A stretch of DNA of 13,693 bases from assembly GCA_002887195.1 (NCBI GenBank), contig PJAB01001555.1:1-13693 (forward strand). The letters run 5' to 3'. Of this stretch, positions 13,609-13,693 are shown piece after piece; the stretch's first letter is position 1, and the number at the start of each line of letters is the position of its first letter. The notes under the pieces were generated by a model, which worked only from the letters and a program-made list of their open reading frames with translations, was not told where the DNA came from and did no database searches. Made by a program: the position numbers and the translations under genes. The stretch comes from Chrysochromulina parva (taxonomy: Eukaryota > Haptophyta > Prymnesiales > Chrysochromulinaceae).

Positions 13609-13693
13609 ATGGCGGTCACCATCACGCTCGGCCTCAACGACGAGTACCTACTTCAAGGATGCTCTCGAGCATCTTCTTGAAGATGCTGCGTGG
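13609..13693 (+). CDS. Possible 5' end of an unknown gene, truncated by the window
   Basis: ATG at 13609 begins MAVTITLGLNDEYLLQGCSR and reaches a TGA at 13678-13680. If real, the coding part probably stops at a donor such as AACGA|GTACCT, because introns in this neighbourhood often begin with GTAC or GTGCG. The first dozen residues faintly recall short membrane-protein N-termini (for example MAPEG family), but far too little is present to name it. The remaining bases to the window end form inverted repeats. Confidence 0.25.
13651..13687. repeat. Overlapping inverted repeats at the window end
   Basis: CTTCAAG (13651-13657) pairs with CTTGAAG (13676-13682), and GATGCT (13658-13663) pairs with AGCATC (13668-13673) around a CTCG tetraloop, making a 13-bp stem with a two-base bulge. 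A second fold is possible: AGCATCTTC (13668-13676) pairs with GAAGATGCT (13679-13687) around two bases. The two hairpins are mutually exclusive. The structure may continue beyond the window. Confidence 0.6.

Overview
The window is nuclear DNA of a GC-rich, intron-bearing microbial eukaryote. A unicellular alga of the haptophyte or a related lineage fits the very Ala/Gly/Pro-rich proteins, the short introns and the kinds of genes present, but this placement is inference. There are no ribosome binding sites or operons, and the genes are joined only by splicing.

Layout. 1-539 is downstream flank, possibly with the tail of an unknown plus-strand gene at the left edge. 540-9767 (minus) is one six-exon gene for a secreted, membrane-anchored alpha-2-macroglobulin-like protein of about 2852 residues. 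9768-9936 is a compact divergent promoter. 9937-11851 (plus) is a three-exon gene for a 2-oxoglutarate/Fe(II) dioxygenase of about 547 residues with an SH3-like N-terminal region. 11852-11984 is a short convergent spacer. 11985-13334 (minus) is an intronless REI1/ZNF622-like 60S ribosome biogenesis factor. 13335-13608 is its upstream flank, and 13609 onward may be the first codons of another plus-strand gene cut off by the window end. No shared pathway links the genes.

The most striking feature is the introns. I place seven (five in the macroglobulin gene, two in the dioxygenase gene). Five show a clear or good repeat of exon sequence across the intron: exact over 30 bp in one, exact over 17 bp in another, near-exact over 19 bp in a third, and decayed but recognisable at DNA or protein level in two. 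The other two show only weak similarity. Several introns carry a core built from tandem CTGAT-containing words (TCTGATTGCC, TCTGATGACC, TCTGATGGCC), always in the sense orientation of the host gene. Two macroglobulin introns share a 41-nt core with one mismatch, ending in CTCATCAG. One intron holds three tandem 74-bp units, each containing the acceptor and the first bases of the next exon. This is what recently spreading introner-like elements with target-site duplication would look like. Two polarities are visible: in some introns the host copy supplies the 5' splice site and the element the 3' site, and in others the reverse.
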